Source: Auanema rhodensis (Eukaryota; Nematoda; Chromadorea; Rhabditida; Rhabditidae). Taken from it: a stretch of 64,000 nucleotides of DNA. The position numbers and the translations under genes were made by a program. Below the pieces are notes generated by a model. It was not told the DNA's origin. It ran no database searches and saw only the letters and a list, made by a program, of their open reading frames with translations. The stretch covers positions 5,952,001-6,016,000 of the forward strand of contig OZ059897.1 of the NCBI GenBank assembly GCA_964057225.1, written 5' to 3'. Below, one piece after another: positions 1-13,000 of the stretch; position 1 is the first letter of the stretch; the number at the start of each line of letters is the position of its first letter.

Positions 1-2377
1 CTCCTCTAAGTACAAGTTCAATGTACACTCCATACATGGCTTATCAAGCTTATCCATCAGCAATAATTATTAATTCACAGCCGCCGTCACAACCAGTAAT
101 CACCACTTATCGTCAGCCTATCAGGTTAGTTGAAGAATTTATGATTATTATTAAGAAAATAAAAATATTTTGAAAATAATAATAAAAGAGAAAGAGAGAG
201 GGCGAGAGAGAGAGGGAAAGAGAGAAGATTGTACAAAAGAATACTTTATCATGATAAGGGATTCGGAGAAAAAGACCAAAAAGCACTTTTTCGAACAAAC
301 GAACATAAAATCAAAAGATTTATGAGTGCTTTGAAATTGAGAAAAAAAAGAGAATGAAAGAGATATATATAACATAAAATAAAACTAAAATTTCAATATG
401 TTCAAGAAATTTTACAAAAATTTGTTCATTTTCATTGGTATTGCATCATATTTCAGTTATCGGGTGGTGCAACCTTCCTACAGCTATATTTCACCATCAA
501 CATCCGCATCTGCTTCATACCAATCACCATACTATCAAAGTTTGTTAACAATAAAAAGCTAATGTTATAGCTTTGGAAAAGAATTTGAATGTGTGGGAGT
601 TAGCGAAATGATTATCATGAATAGAGAGAGAGAGAAAGATAGATAGAAGGGACTAAAAGAAAGAAATGTACACGTGACATCAACGAGGGCCCAACTTCAA
701 CATCTAGAAGATTTTACTTGTAATACGTTAGTTTGATATGTTTATTCAGATAATTATCAACCGTATTATCACCAACCAGCTAGATCCCCATATAAGATGA
801 GTTATCAAGAATTAGCCAAACGATATGAAAGTACTTCTGCTATATCTAATCCTAATACAGCTGGCTATCAGACATCTCCATATGGTTTCTACATGCAATC
901 TAATTTTTTTGTTTCATTTTTCTATTTAAGATTCTCAGTATAGTGTGCAATCTCAAAATCCGGATAATGGTATGGGATTGATTACACATGCGCCCTTAGG
1001 CAAGCTTTTCCCAGTGAATATTTCTTAGAAAAGTACATGGTGATTTTCAGCCAGAGCTCGAAATAATCTCAAAAATGAGCCAACTCAGAGAGAATTACAG
1101 CTATTGGAAAGAAGTATGTTTGTAGAAAAAAAAAGTTCAAAAATTAAACATTCATACAACTTTAGTGTCTAAGCAGCATCACCTAGAAATGGAAAAAGCT
1201 TCAAGAGCTGGGACATCTGAGGACGAGCATGCTTCCAAAGACAAATTATTAACAACTCCTGATTTTGAAGAACGTATTTTTCACTAATTTATACATATAT
1301 AGTTATATATTTTGAAATATATTATTATGGAGACAGAAAAAAAAATATTTATCATACCATTATCAGGATCATTGATAATTGCACGTACTATAGATTTTGA
1401 AATAGTCAAGCCATCTATCGCTCGATCAAAATGAACTGAGTAGATTTAGAGAGAACGAGAAGTATACCTTTACAACTATCTCACTAGACTACTAGTTTTT
1501 TTTTGATTTCAATTTTGATTTCAATATATTCGATAGAAATGCAGCGGAAACCAAAGAATTTTCAGAAAAATTCTATTTTTTTTAGAAGATAAAGAGGAAA
1601 AACATAGTAATCTGAAAGCAGATAATTCAGATTTGTAAGGGTTTTTTTGAAAAAAAAAATATTTTTCAGGGTTCAGATTCTGATCCAAAGGAAGATGATC
1701 ATAAAATCAAAAAAACAGAAAGTTCATCCGCAACAAATGAAATGAAACAGGCGAAATCTAAAAATGTACTCAATTTACCCTTTTAAGTTTTAAAAAACTT
1801 TTTTTTTAATTTGAAATAACATTTTTTTATCAAATATTTTATTTTTTTTCTGAACAAAAATTATGAAAACTGGAATGAAATTGTTGTGCCCTTAACTATA
1901 TGTTTCAGATTGATGATCTTGATATAGATTTGGACTATCCAGAGAAAGGAGGGTTAGTTATAGATATACATACTCTATATGTACTTTAATAGATCTTTCA
2001 TTTAATTTTTAAGAAAAGAACCTGAATTGCCTCCTTCTGTTACTGGAGAACATGAAGCTGATATGCATATGAGAACAACAACACAAAAAGATGAAACCGT
2101 AATAAACCAGATGAATATCATACTTAAATGAAAAGTTTTTCAGATTCATGAAAGCGAATTTGTACCAATTGGTAAAGATAGTCATCCATCTAAATCTTCA
2201 CCAGTTGAAGAAACTAAGCTAAATCCAAATGTTATTGAAGATATAAAGGTATAATTCAAAATTCAAATAGTACTAGAATATGATTTTCTTCAGAAAAAGT
2301 TGAAAGAAAAGGATTTAATGGAACAGAATGAAAAGGATAAATTTCTTCAAAACTTGAAAAAGACTGAAGTTCCTTAA
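1..2377 (+). CDS. Disordered Tyr/Gln/Ser-rich then charged protein, 5' incomplete
   Basis: I do not recognise this protein. Exons visible include 1-124, 457-539, 750-910, one from about 940, and then a series of small exons to the stop at 2375-2377. The first exons give low-complexity sequence rich in Tyr, Pro, Ser and Gln (for example TPYMAYQAYPSA and SYISPSTSASASYQSPYYQ), followed by KMSYQELAKRYEST. Later exons (from about 1075) are Lys/Glu/Asp-rich and hydrophilic, e.g. GSDSDPKEDDHKIKKTES and IDDLDIDLDYPEKGG, and end in KDKFLQNLKKTEVP. Introns are about 50 bp with TTTCAG-type acceptors and the frame is kept across most junctions; the join near 1000-1070 is unsure. No domain, membrane segment or catalytic motif is visible. 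It is probably a largely disordered nuclear or cytoplasmic protein. The start lies before the window. Confidence 0.6.
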
Positions 2378-3497
2378 GTTCATAATGATCATAAAGAAAA
2401 TATAATTTCGTTTACCAAATTGTGGATTTGATATCCGCGTTGTACATGATTCTGAGTTTTGATAACCAGTACCAATAACATTCAAATATTAAAAAATATT
2501 ATTTTTGAATCAAAAAACTGGCACAAGAAGTTACTAGTCTTCATATCAGCTTCAACCATCAATGTTAAAGTTTGAAGTTTTGTTTGAGTATAATAACCTG
2601 TTCAGGTTTCTTTGTGTTTAAAGTTATTTTAATCATTTTTAAAATAAATTAAAAGATTTTCTTTATTATTAAAATAATATTATGTTGTATTCATCATTTA
2701 TTTCAAAAATAAAATTATTAAATGTTATGTTGTTTTCTAGTTTTTACATTAGAAGATGAAGACACTTGATTTACTATATGTGTTTTCTGACGATTTGGAA
2801 AGAAAAACTATTTTTAAAAGTTCATTTCAAGATTTGTTTGATAAGAACATTATAAAAGAGCACAAAAGTTTGATATTAGCAATTAGAAATTAAGTTTATT
2901 ATAAATAAAGTATATTCTTCCTTTTTGATTACAAGAAAAACAAGTTTTTACATTGGCCTTGCCCTTTACTCAGTCAACTCCCTATTTTCTATTTTTTGTT
3001 GTAAAAATGAAATATATACTAAGTATGTATATACAAGATTTATTTATACATATATATAGTTAGTTAACTATATGTAATTTCATTCATTTTCATTTATGAA
3101 AACTATATTTTTTCAATTTGAATCATTGAATTAGAAGTTCCATGTCCAGCCTCATTTAAACCTTCATCTTTTCTCTTGATGTCTCATGATCAAATACATC
3201 TGCATTTATATATAAATATATTTAATTTCAAATGAAACAATGAAATTTCTTTGAATTATACTTGATTTTTGAATTTCTTTCTTTAGATACTTCTCCCTCT
3301 TCACTCTTTCCACACCAGTGGTCAAGGGCAGAATTGCCACTCCCTTGCCCATATAGTATTTTATTTTATTTTATTGTAAACCTGTATATTGGCTATTTCC
3401 CTTTCTGTTAGTTCATCAATTGTATTTCAAACTTTTAATTTTCTCTGAAAACTTTAAAAGAAATTTTCTGATTTCTTTTGTAATTTTTCAGGTTAAT
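2378..3497. other. Intergenic, AT-rich
   Basis: This stretch holds the 3' flank of the upstream gene (AATAAA-like signals near 2641 and 2709) and the AT-rich 5' flank of the secreted-protein gene. A TTTTCAG acceptor at 3485-3491, just before the ATG at 3498, could be a trans-splice site. Nothing else is supported. Confidence 0.5.
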
Positions 3498-5238
3498 ATG
3501 GGAACAAGTCTCATCCTTGCCACAATATGCTTAAGCATATTACAAGTTGCATCTCTTGACATTACTAATAATGATGATATAACTAAGCTTCTAGAAGAAA
3601 CTATGCCAAAAGGTTTAAAACATGCTCAATATCTTTTTATTTTATTTTATAAATCTTAAGTTTGTACAAAAGATGGTCATACTTACCAAGTTGGTGAAGA
3701 ATTTCAAATAAACAGACTTCGATACAAATGCCATTCTTATGGTGTTTACTCAATAGAAGGTAATTCAAATATTCTGAATTTTTAAATATTTTTCTATAAT
3801 TAACTTTTAGGCTGTGTATCATCAGCAGGCACAAAATTGTCAAAAGATGAAAGCAAACTTGAAAATAATATTTTGACTCAATGTTTAACTGCAGGAAATA
3901 CATTATTCTTCAGAGAAACTGTAAGAATATTGATAAATAACTATTAAAAAAGTTTTATTTATAGTCTTGTGGTACTGATGGAATGATTTCTTGTGACAAA
4001 GTGCCAAAGCCAGAAGGTTTTGAGAAGAAGCTGAGAACAGTTGTTGAGAATGGCTTTGCCCAGGAACAAGAAAGGGTAACATACTGATGAACTTCGATTT
4101 AGAATAACGTTTTAACTATTAAGAGTAAACTACTTGATAATCCTAAGGGATGGAGAGTTGTTGACGAGGGACAGAAGAAATTGCCCGGAAAGAATGGTAC
4201 ATTCATCTTCCGAACCTTGATGTTTGACGGCATTCAGAGGTTTGTTCCTAATATTATTCGTGCGAATATTGAATTACTCTTTGATTTCAGTCGTCGTGCT
4301 CGTCGTGATTCTCAAAATGAAAACGTGGATTTGAGCAATATGAAGCTTGGTCACGGTATTGGTCGAGTCATTGGCATGGAAGATGTTGGTACAGACAAGC
4401 CACAAATGCCAATGGCATTATTCACGCAGTTGACTACTAAAAACAGTAAAGCTCACACTGTAAATGAAAAAGCATATGATGGTGAACAAGATATTCTTCT
4501 TCTAGGAATCTGGTCCAGGAAAACTGACATCAGATGGAGTAGCAGCACCAGGAAATGTCCAACATGCCCCAGTCAGTCCAAATATGTTTGGTGTAGCACC
4601 TCCACGAAGTGATATGCATGGATCTGTTACTCCTAATACAGTTGGTGTTGCTTCTCCAAGAAGTAGCTTACACGAAGGAGGCATGATGGGAGAATCAGCC
4701 CCGAAGAGTGGGCGAGTTATTTCCGTTCAAACAGTAACTGCTTCAACAAATCTTCAAGCACCATGTTCTAAATGCATGTGAGAAAATTTTTATATTGTCC
4801 TGTGAAATTTTCAAAAAAAAACATATAAGAGAGCTCAGTGAGCATACAGCTTAAAGCTTGAATATTCCTCAGTTTAAAAACGTTTCTAATGATATATGAA
4901 TAATATAGTTTATGAGATGATTTATTGTCAATTTCAGGAATAATGGAAATGTTGTTACAGGAATAACAGATTTAAAAGCTACATCACCAATTGTATCAGC
5001 TGGAGTTCTTAAGGTATGTAAGAAAATACATATAATTAATCAAAAAACAATCAATAATTTCATAAATACAATAAATAAAATTTAATTTCAGCCTGGTACT
5101 GTTAGAGGACATAGAAACTCAGTAAATTGGGATGGAAAAACAGTTAAAATGGAAGACAAAACATTGGCTACTGGAACAGGAAAATTCGTGTTTGGTCGTG
5201 ATGCAACTGGACAATCTTTCCTCAAGAAAGATGATTGA
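3498..5238 (+). CDS. Secreted cysteine-rich nematode protein
   Basis: A start at 3498 gives a clear signal peptide (MGTSLILATICLSILQVAS). Two related Cys-containing modules follow in small exons. The first starts CTKDGHTYQVGEEFQINRLR and continues with KCHSYGVYSIEGC. The second has CLTAGNTLFFRET, then SCGTDGMISC. This spacing recalls short von Willebrand C-like or nematode-specific Cys modules, but I cannot name the family. The rest is hydrophilic: a stretch with GWRVVDEGQKKLPG, a Ser/Pro/Met/Gly-rich low-complexity region (SPNMFGVAPPRSDMHGS and similar repeats), one more Cys pair (CSKC), and a C-terminal part ending TGQSFLKKDD. One intron is only about 46 bp (near 4458-4505, GTAAAT to TTCTAG) and must be removed to keep the frame. 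It was chosen as one gene because signal peptide, frame and splice signals run through to the stop. Confidence 0.7.
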
Positions 5239-5797
5239 ATCTCAAAACTCAGGATATAAATATTGTGTATGATATTGAATGATAAAAACATATTTTGGAT
5301 GTTTAAAACATAATTTGAATAAAATATACGTAAACTATGTTAACTATAATATGAATTTGATAGTTAATGATGAAAATATTCTTAAATTCTTTTTTAAAAA
5401 TGAAATATAATTCATAAATCTATCTATAAGTGAGAAATATAGAGAAGCAACATGAAGAGTAAAGAAAAAAAAAGAAAGAGAAATTGAAAGAGAGAGAGAA
5501 GAGAAAAAAGTAAAAAGAGTATGGAAAAGTGAGAGATTCGAAGTATATGCTGAAGACTGTATAACACACATCCGTTGCGCGAAATCTTGAGTTAGCAAAT
5601 TCTTGTGTTGTAAAGATAAACTGTCTTTGTGCTCTCATACCTTCATTTCTCAAAAGCATAATGAAAATCTGAGAGAACACAAGTTAGAGAATATAGGATC
5701 ACGGAGCAAGGGGGGTGGATATGAAGGTGAAACAGGAAAGAGCCGATCGGAGAAATCAGTTGCTTCTCAATCTGTGTGACAGACTTCTACCGACAAC
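5239..5797. other. Intergenic, 5' flank of troponin C
   Basis: AT-rich sequence with a purine stretch near 5460-5520. No gene is visible. It must contain the promoter of the troponin C gene that starts at 5798. Confidence 0.4.
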
Positions 5798-7460
5798 ATG
5801 GTGAGTATCTAAGCTCTTCCTAATTAACTTTACTTCAAAGATATAATACATTTTAATTTAATAAATGAAGTATCATAGATTTTAATTAATATATAATTTT
5901 TTAAATTTTATTTTACGTATACTATTCATATAAATTTTTCAGGGAGATATTGTTGCTGATGCATTGGAACAGCTCACTGCTGATCAAATTGAGCGTAAGT
6001 TTCAACCTTTTTCTATTAAATTTTATGAAAATTAATTTATTTTCTTAATTTAATAAATATTATTTTAGAGTTCCGTAAATATTTCAATATGTTTGATAAG
6101 GAACAAAAGGGTTACATTCGTGCCACACAGGTAAAGCTGTTTAATATTATTTCTTTAAAATTGTTTTTTTTAAATTCATATTTCAAGTTGTTATAATATT
6201 GTTTGAATAAATTCAATATACTTATCCCTTAGGTAGGACAAATCCTTCGTACCATGGGACAAGCATTCGAAGAACGTGATTTGAAACAACTCATCAAGGA
6301 ATTCGATACTGATGGTTAGCTGATACAACTCATACAGAAAACTAGTATATATGAGTTTTTAGGTTCTGGAGAAATTGAATTTGAAGAATTTGCTGCTATG
6401 GTTGCCAACTTCGTTGTTGCTGCCGAAGACAATGAGGGTTTGGAAGAGGAATTGAGAGAAGCTTTCCGTCTTTACGATAAAGAGGTAAAAATTTGGAGAA
6501 ACTTTGCGTTCAGCTTAAAACTTAGAAGCAACCTAGACCCATACATTCAAATATGTTCCAATTATCTTTATTGAGTTTAAAACAACAGAAAATGCATTTA
6601 TTCTCTTGTAAATGAACAATCAATGAACTGTGAAGGATTTTCAGCAAAGAACTGTATAGGATTTGTTGATATTCTTCTATTTGCTCTCGAGATCCTTCAC
6701 GACGATTTTCCCTGTACCTCTTCGTCTTCATTATTGGCGCCCCCACAGATCATTCCCGACGTACTAAAGACGCATGAATATCAAGAGGATATAGAGATAT
6801 AGAGAAACAGTGAGAGAAATACCGAATGAGAGACAAAGCTTGATGTGCCGAAATGAGAGGCACAAAGCGGCCGATAATGCCATTTTCTGGAGAGTTCTGA
6901 CTGCCATCGACAACACAAATCTAGATTACGCCAGTCTGTCCGTTCCATACTCTCACAGTCACTGTGAGGGTCTGTGCAAATGAACAGCGAATTACGATGA
7001 AAATGTTGCATTTTTCTTGAAATTATGTGATTGGATAATGAAAAAACATCGATTCTCGTTTATATTTTGGAGAAAAAATGAACGAAAATAAGCTATGACG
7101 AGGTATTCATTGTTCATTCAGATTTTTGTAAAAAAAACGGAGTGTTATGTTACTGTTTTGAAAGAAGAGTAAGGGGGGGGGGGTAAGGAAAGTAAAGAAA
7201 GAAAAATTTTTTTGAATATAAAGAACATCAAAATCAAAAAAATATTTTAGGGTAACGGATACATTAATGTATCTGATCTTCGTGATATCCTAAGAGCTTT
7301 GGATGACAATGTCAGTGAAGATGAGTTGGATGAGATGATTGCTGAAATCGATCAGGACGGTTCTGGAACTGTTGATTTCGATGGTGAGTTTGTTGCAAAT
7401 ATTCAACAAAGAAAATTTATTATTGTTTCAGAATTCATGGAGATGATGTCTGGAGAATAA
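5798..7460 (+). CDS. tnc-2: Troponin C
   Basis: Troponin C is the calcium sensor of the thin-filament troponin complex in muscle. Calcium binding relieves troponin I inhibition of actomyosin. Exons: 5798-5800 (the ATG alone), 5943-5994, 6069-6130, 6233-6314, 6363-6484, 7251-7383 and 7432-7460, giving about 160 residues, the normal length. The protein opens [19 protein letters not shown] and ends [10 protein letters not shown], which I recognise as the TNC-2 (pharyngeal) type of nematode troponin C rather than the body-wall PAT-10 type. Four EF-hand units are present. The loops [12 protein letters not shown] (I) and [12 protein letters not shown] (III) are degenerate, while [12 protein letters not shown] (II) and [12 protein letters not shown] (IV) look fully calcium-competent. 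Intron 5 is 766 bp, much longer than the others, and could carry a muscle enhancer. All joins keep frame. Confidence 0.93.
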
Positions 7461-10025
7461 TGAGAATCGTGGTGTTATTACTTTGTATAAAATACTATTT
7501 CGATTTAAAAACAGAATCTTATGAGATTTTTTGTGTTCTTTCTCCATTTTCTGTCTTCATTTTGAACCAATAAACTTAAGCTGCTTTCTTCCACATTTTT
7601 ACAAACAAACATCTAATCAAACATCAATCTGCAACATTTTTGAATATTTTCTCATACCAGTTCATTCTGAGAATTTATTTTATCCCTATCTCTCTCTATC
7701 TTTATCTCTCTATTTTTCTCTTTGTTTCAGAAAAAAATTAGAAAAGTCATGTTAACTCATAAAGGAAGAACACAAACAAATAATAGTTAGCATCGTATAT
7801 ACTATGTATACCTTCGCTAGTTATAATAAAGAATATATTTTTTAGATTATTATTCGAATTATAAACAACAAAAAATAAAATAAAAACAATGAATATATCT
7901 ATTCATGTAGTAACCAAATGTATTTTTTATTTAGAAACTTTGATTTATGTCACATTTCTTGTTACTAACGTTGTCTCAACAAGTAGGCCACAAACGGTTT
8001 TTGATGATTAGTTTCAAAAGCAACAAATGTAAATTCAGGACTTGCAAATAGAGCAACTTGCTTCAGTTTTCTTCATCTTTTCCATCATGGCTTGAAGCTT
8101 TGAAAGACCAAATTTCATGAATAAATATCTCAAAATTAAAGTTCAATTACATGTACATTCGTAGCATGTCTGTAATTCGTTAAATTAAAATAGAATAAAT
8201 TTATTTTTCAAATATAAAAATTACTAGCAATACATTGAATAGTTAAAATAAATATTATAAACACCTAATTATAAAAAAGTGCTAAAAGTCACATTTGAAT
8301 GAACTTTCCTTTGTAGTTTATACATCCATCTGTCTTTATTAACTATATGTGCTATATGCTATATGATACATGGTATATACATGTATATATATTTATCATT
8401 ATATATATGCATATATACAATTATTTTTTATTAAATATAATAAATATATTTAATTGTATAATCAATACCACCATTAGCACATGTGCTTCACGTGACAATC
8501 TACGTGAAATTAGCATGTAATAATCATTTTTTGACACATGAGTGCTATGTACGGTTGTTTTTTTTTTCATCTTCTTCTTATTATTATTATTATATTTTTG
8601 TTTTATTTACTATTTTTAATGTCTTTTCCTCATATTTCACAGAATAAAAATTCTTTTTCTTTATCACACTTTCATCCATGAAAGGTGTTCAATTTTATTT
8701 TATTTTTCTGCCCTAAACCACATCTATCCGCACTCTGATGTATCTCGTTTGTTATAACTCCGCCCACTAAACGGCTTGTTGCCCTCAACATCAGAACATA
8801 AAGTTCCAACTGTCATGACATAGCCAGAAACTATATATCATTTGTTGTATTGTATTTTTTTTATTTTTTTTTACCTTATTTTTGTTGTTTTTTTTTCTCT
8901 CAGCTTTACAGCTTACTCTGTTTCTTTTGTCACCTGATTCTCCTGTTTGGCCATTAAGCATTTCTCTTAAGTGATTGTGTAATTCATTATTTTCGACAAG
9001 GATGTTATATCTATTTTCAAGACAAAAAAAAAGAATTTTTTCTGTAATCGATTATATACTTACGCTACTAACCAATTTGCAATCCCAAAAAAAGTAGAAA
9101 AATATTTTTTCTTTTCCCATCATCTACATATACGCCAATTCAGTTGTCATATTGGACCTGATATTCTGTGGTTTGTCTCTTATTTTCTTCTTTTTCTTTT
9201 GTTTGAATTGTTTTCTTTTTCTAAGAAGACATTCGATATGTTTCTGGTGACAAAGTCATATCTCTAACTAAATGTGACAAATGAATTGTTTTAAGCGTGA
9301 TTTCATATATAGCGTCTTGTTTGTTGTTGTTTTTATTTTTTTTTTGGTTGAAACTATGGAATCTAATTCTGTCTCTCCCATCTCGTTTACTGCCGCCTAT
9401 TGCGCTGGCAAGTGGTCCTCCTTTTTCTTCAACGTCGTCTTGTTCGATCTTTCTTCCTCTCTCTCTTCCTTTCTCCCTCAATCTATCTATTCAATTCGCA
9501 CTTCATTACTCATAGCACCTTAAAATTTTCCTTTTTGTTTCTTTTAAACATGAGTATAATATTATTGGTTACATACAACATCTTCTATTAAAATTTGAAT
9601 AAATGTCAATCTTTTTCTTATATTATTCTCTGTTTCTACTTTTTTTTACTCAAATAAATAAGTGAGATAACATTTAAAATGCATGACCTATATAAAAACC
9701 TTCTAAGCACCTTTCCACTCAAAATCCTTCTCAGCATATTGGAACTAATAAATTCGTTCTGCTGCTATGATCGTCATCATGCTTGAATGACTGGACAAAA
9801 AATCTTTTCTAACATTTGTAATAGCCATTCGATGCTGTACTTAGTCAAGAGTTAGTTCCCTAGGGAAAGTGTAATGATTGCTTTTCCGCCTTTTCCCTTT
9901 ATACAAACTTATTTATTTTGATTATATTTATAAATATTTATACAAGATTATGCTTGATTATTGTTTGGTTGTTGATTGTAGTCGTCTCCAAATATAATAC
10001 AACAACCTACATATTTAGATCTAGG
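7461..10025. other. Intergenic region between troponin C and calmodulin-like gene
   Basis: This holds the troponin C 3' UTR (AATAAA signals at about 7569 and 7825) and AT-rich, T-rich flank. A run of TATA-type repeats lies at about 8370-8460, and E-box-like CACGTGA and CATGTG words near 8480. Overlapping open frames at 9221-9591 arise from pyrimidine-rich sequence and have no protein-like features. No gene is supported. Confidence 0.5.
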
Positions 10026-13000
10026 ATGGAATCATTTCGGGAATCAGAATTACGTGAAGTCTTCAAAGAATTTGACAAAAATGGTGATGGACGAATCACG
10101 CGTGAAGAATTAGAGGTTTCCATACATTCACTTGCTATTTTCAAGCTAACCACAATTGTTTATTATAGGTTGCTTTGATGCAATTAGGAGAAAAGCCATC
10201 AAGACCAAAAGTCGAAGCTATGATTCAGCAAGCAGATACGGACGGTATAGTTATCTTTTTCTTTTCTGGCCTCCTGATGTGAAACAAGTGTTATCGAAAA
10301 GCTTTTTCCTTGAACATCAAGAGTACTTTGAAGCATTTTCTGTCAAATTTCTGCTAGAAAAACATGATTTTTTCTTTCCAAAATGCTCTCAATAATGGAA
10401 ACGGAAATGATGCGACGAATTGTGGCAAACTGCCAAACGATTGGGGAGGGAGTCATATTGTGTAGAATGATAGAATTCAAGAGCAAGAAGATAATGATAG
10501 TTCAAGTTCAAGAGGAAGAACATGAAGACAGATTTGAATTTCATGAAGTCTTGACTAAGAATCAGCCAAAACAGTTTGAACTTTCAGTATATCTAGATCA
10601 TATATAGTTTATAAATGCTTTGGCTTAATTATATATTTTTATACTAATTATAATAACTATAAAATTAATATTTCTGTTTAAAATAGTTCTTCAGCTATGT
10701 GGCAATAGCTTTTTGTCTTTCCACAGAATGAAAATGACAAATTTATAAATGCACTTTTCCATTTCAGAGCTTATTCAGCTTTTACCTCATTCTTATTCTT
10801 TTACATTTATTCTTGCCATCCATTTTCACTCTATTTTCTTCGTTCATTTAGTTATTCTTCCAGCTTTATTCTAATGTTCATCATTTTCAATTTTTTCTTC
10901 ATCTTTTTCTATTTATTTTTCAAATATTTTGAGAGAAAAAAATGATAAACGAGGTTCAATTAAATGTCAGTCATTTAATAGACAGAAGAGAAAAAAAAAA
11001 GAAATGAGAGAACATTGGATATATAGAGTTATTGAGAATTGTTAACGAATGAATTCATCTCTACTATCATATATCACGGTTCAGAACACAACACATTTAT
11101 ACAATTGCTCATAAATTTTTTATTAAATTTAAGTTTAAAAATGGAATTTTAAACAAGAAAAAAAGCATAATGATGTTATATGAGACACGTGTGATGTTTA
11201 TGAATCGCCATATTCGCAAATCACGATTACTTGATCAACGGACATGATAATGAGATGCAACCGCTTTGAACGCAAACAAATTTCAGAAATGATGTAGTTA
11301 GGCATGATTGACGTGATCCACGTGAGAGTTAAATGTATATTACAACTCAAAGAAGATGGATCGAATACACACATATGTATGTATACATGGTATATGGTAG
11401 ATGGATTAATTTTATAATTATACCAAATATGTTCATGTCTCAAGGCTATTTTCTGATTTTGTAAGAGAATATTTGTATGAATTTGATGTATTTTGAGATC
11501 ATAATCTACGCATCAAAAGGAACAGCAGCATCATAGCAAATGTCTGTGTTCAGTTCTTAGTTTGCACAAATCCTTGATTGTCTCTTGACATGACATGTAA
11601 ATGAATTTAATCCTCTTGGCTATTATACTCATTTTTTCTCGTTACTTTTTATAATTTCCGTTTCATTTTTTTGTCTATTCAAACATTTTTGCAATTCAGA
11701 ACTCAATTTTCATGACTTTCTGGTTGGCATTTTCAATTTTCCTTGCTAATTCCTTGATCCTATATTCATTTATCTCAAAATTTAGTTTGGTATATCAAAC
11801 TTCTAACTAAGCAAGTACAGCTAGCCAGACTGCATTACATCTTCTCTCATAAGCAAATTTTTGTCGTATTTGAGGGACTAAAATGAAAACAAAACAGAAA
11901 AAAAGATAATTTCATGAAAGCATAACAGCATTTGCTGCTAATTTTTTCACAGCCACAGATAGGATTGATGGTGTAGAGTAGAAATGACTTGCATTTTCTT
12001 AACTCAATTGGACCAATAGAACTACAATATATTATTGAGCATAGTTTCAGCTTGTTCTGAATTCTAATTTTCGGTCAGACAGAAAGGCGTGAGAAGAACG
12101 TGAGAGGAAGGAAGGGACGGAGAAAATGTTGAAAATGAACATGAACTGGATTGCAGACTAATACAAATTTCATTATAGCTCTGATTCTCATGGGAGTTGT
12201 CGATATTCAATCAAAGCAAAAGAGGTACCATGAATGATCAATCTTCATATACTAAGAAAGCTAACATTCTTCTTGGTTTCTTAAAAAGAAAGAACACAAG
12301 TAGAAGCTATATAGAAGGAGATGCTTCTTGTTATTCTGGTGTTTTCAATTCCTTTTTCCGTTTTGGGTTAGTCAGGGAACAAATGAACCCAGCGAAAGAA
12401 AGGAATGTTATCCATAGCGGAAAGTTTGAAGCCCACCCATTAGAGATCTGCAAACTGCACTTCATTTAGTATTCCAATTGACCATTCAATTCATTATACA
12501 AACATTACTGAATTTTTTTCAACAAAAAATACACAACAACTATTAGAACAAGCTTTGAAGAAAGATAGTACATTGAAGATATTTATGTATGAAAGAGTGT
12601 TTGAGAGCAGAAGCCCTATTGCTATTTCATTAAACAAACCCAAGAACTAAAAGAACTAATCGATTATTCTGATGATTTTAAATAATAATTTATTCAATAT
12701 GTATATATTTACTATAAATATACAGACACATGTAAATAGAAAACTAAAGTATATTCCATGTAAATTCATTTCCTTCGTCTTTCTTCAATTCTATATCAGT
12801 CATGATTTCCTTTGGGGATTTTTTGCTTAACCAAAAGATTCACGTGAATCAAAATTGTAAAAATGTCACTATAACCATATGTCATATTTCAATATAAAAT
12901 AAATGTATATATATATATAGTTTATAGATATGGCATTCAAGCTCAAAATATACATAAGTGTAGCTTGTATTGTTAGATGAATTCGTTTAACTTATAACAT

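Noticed and set aside
10383-10607. Possible alternative exon of the calmodulin-like gene (frame with FEFHEVLTKN)
   Set aside because: Resembles an EF-hand tail only superficially, has no acidic loop, and exon 3 at 13585 completes loop II exactly.
12197-12469. 90-codon open frame in intron 2 of the calmodulin-like gene
   Set aside because: No recognisable motif, no signal peptide, no conserved-looking pattern. It is on the gene strand but does not fit the EF-hand frame.
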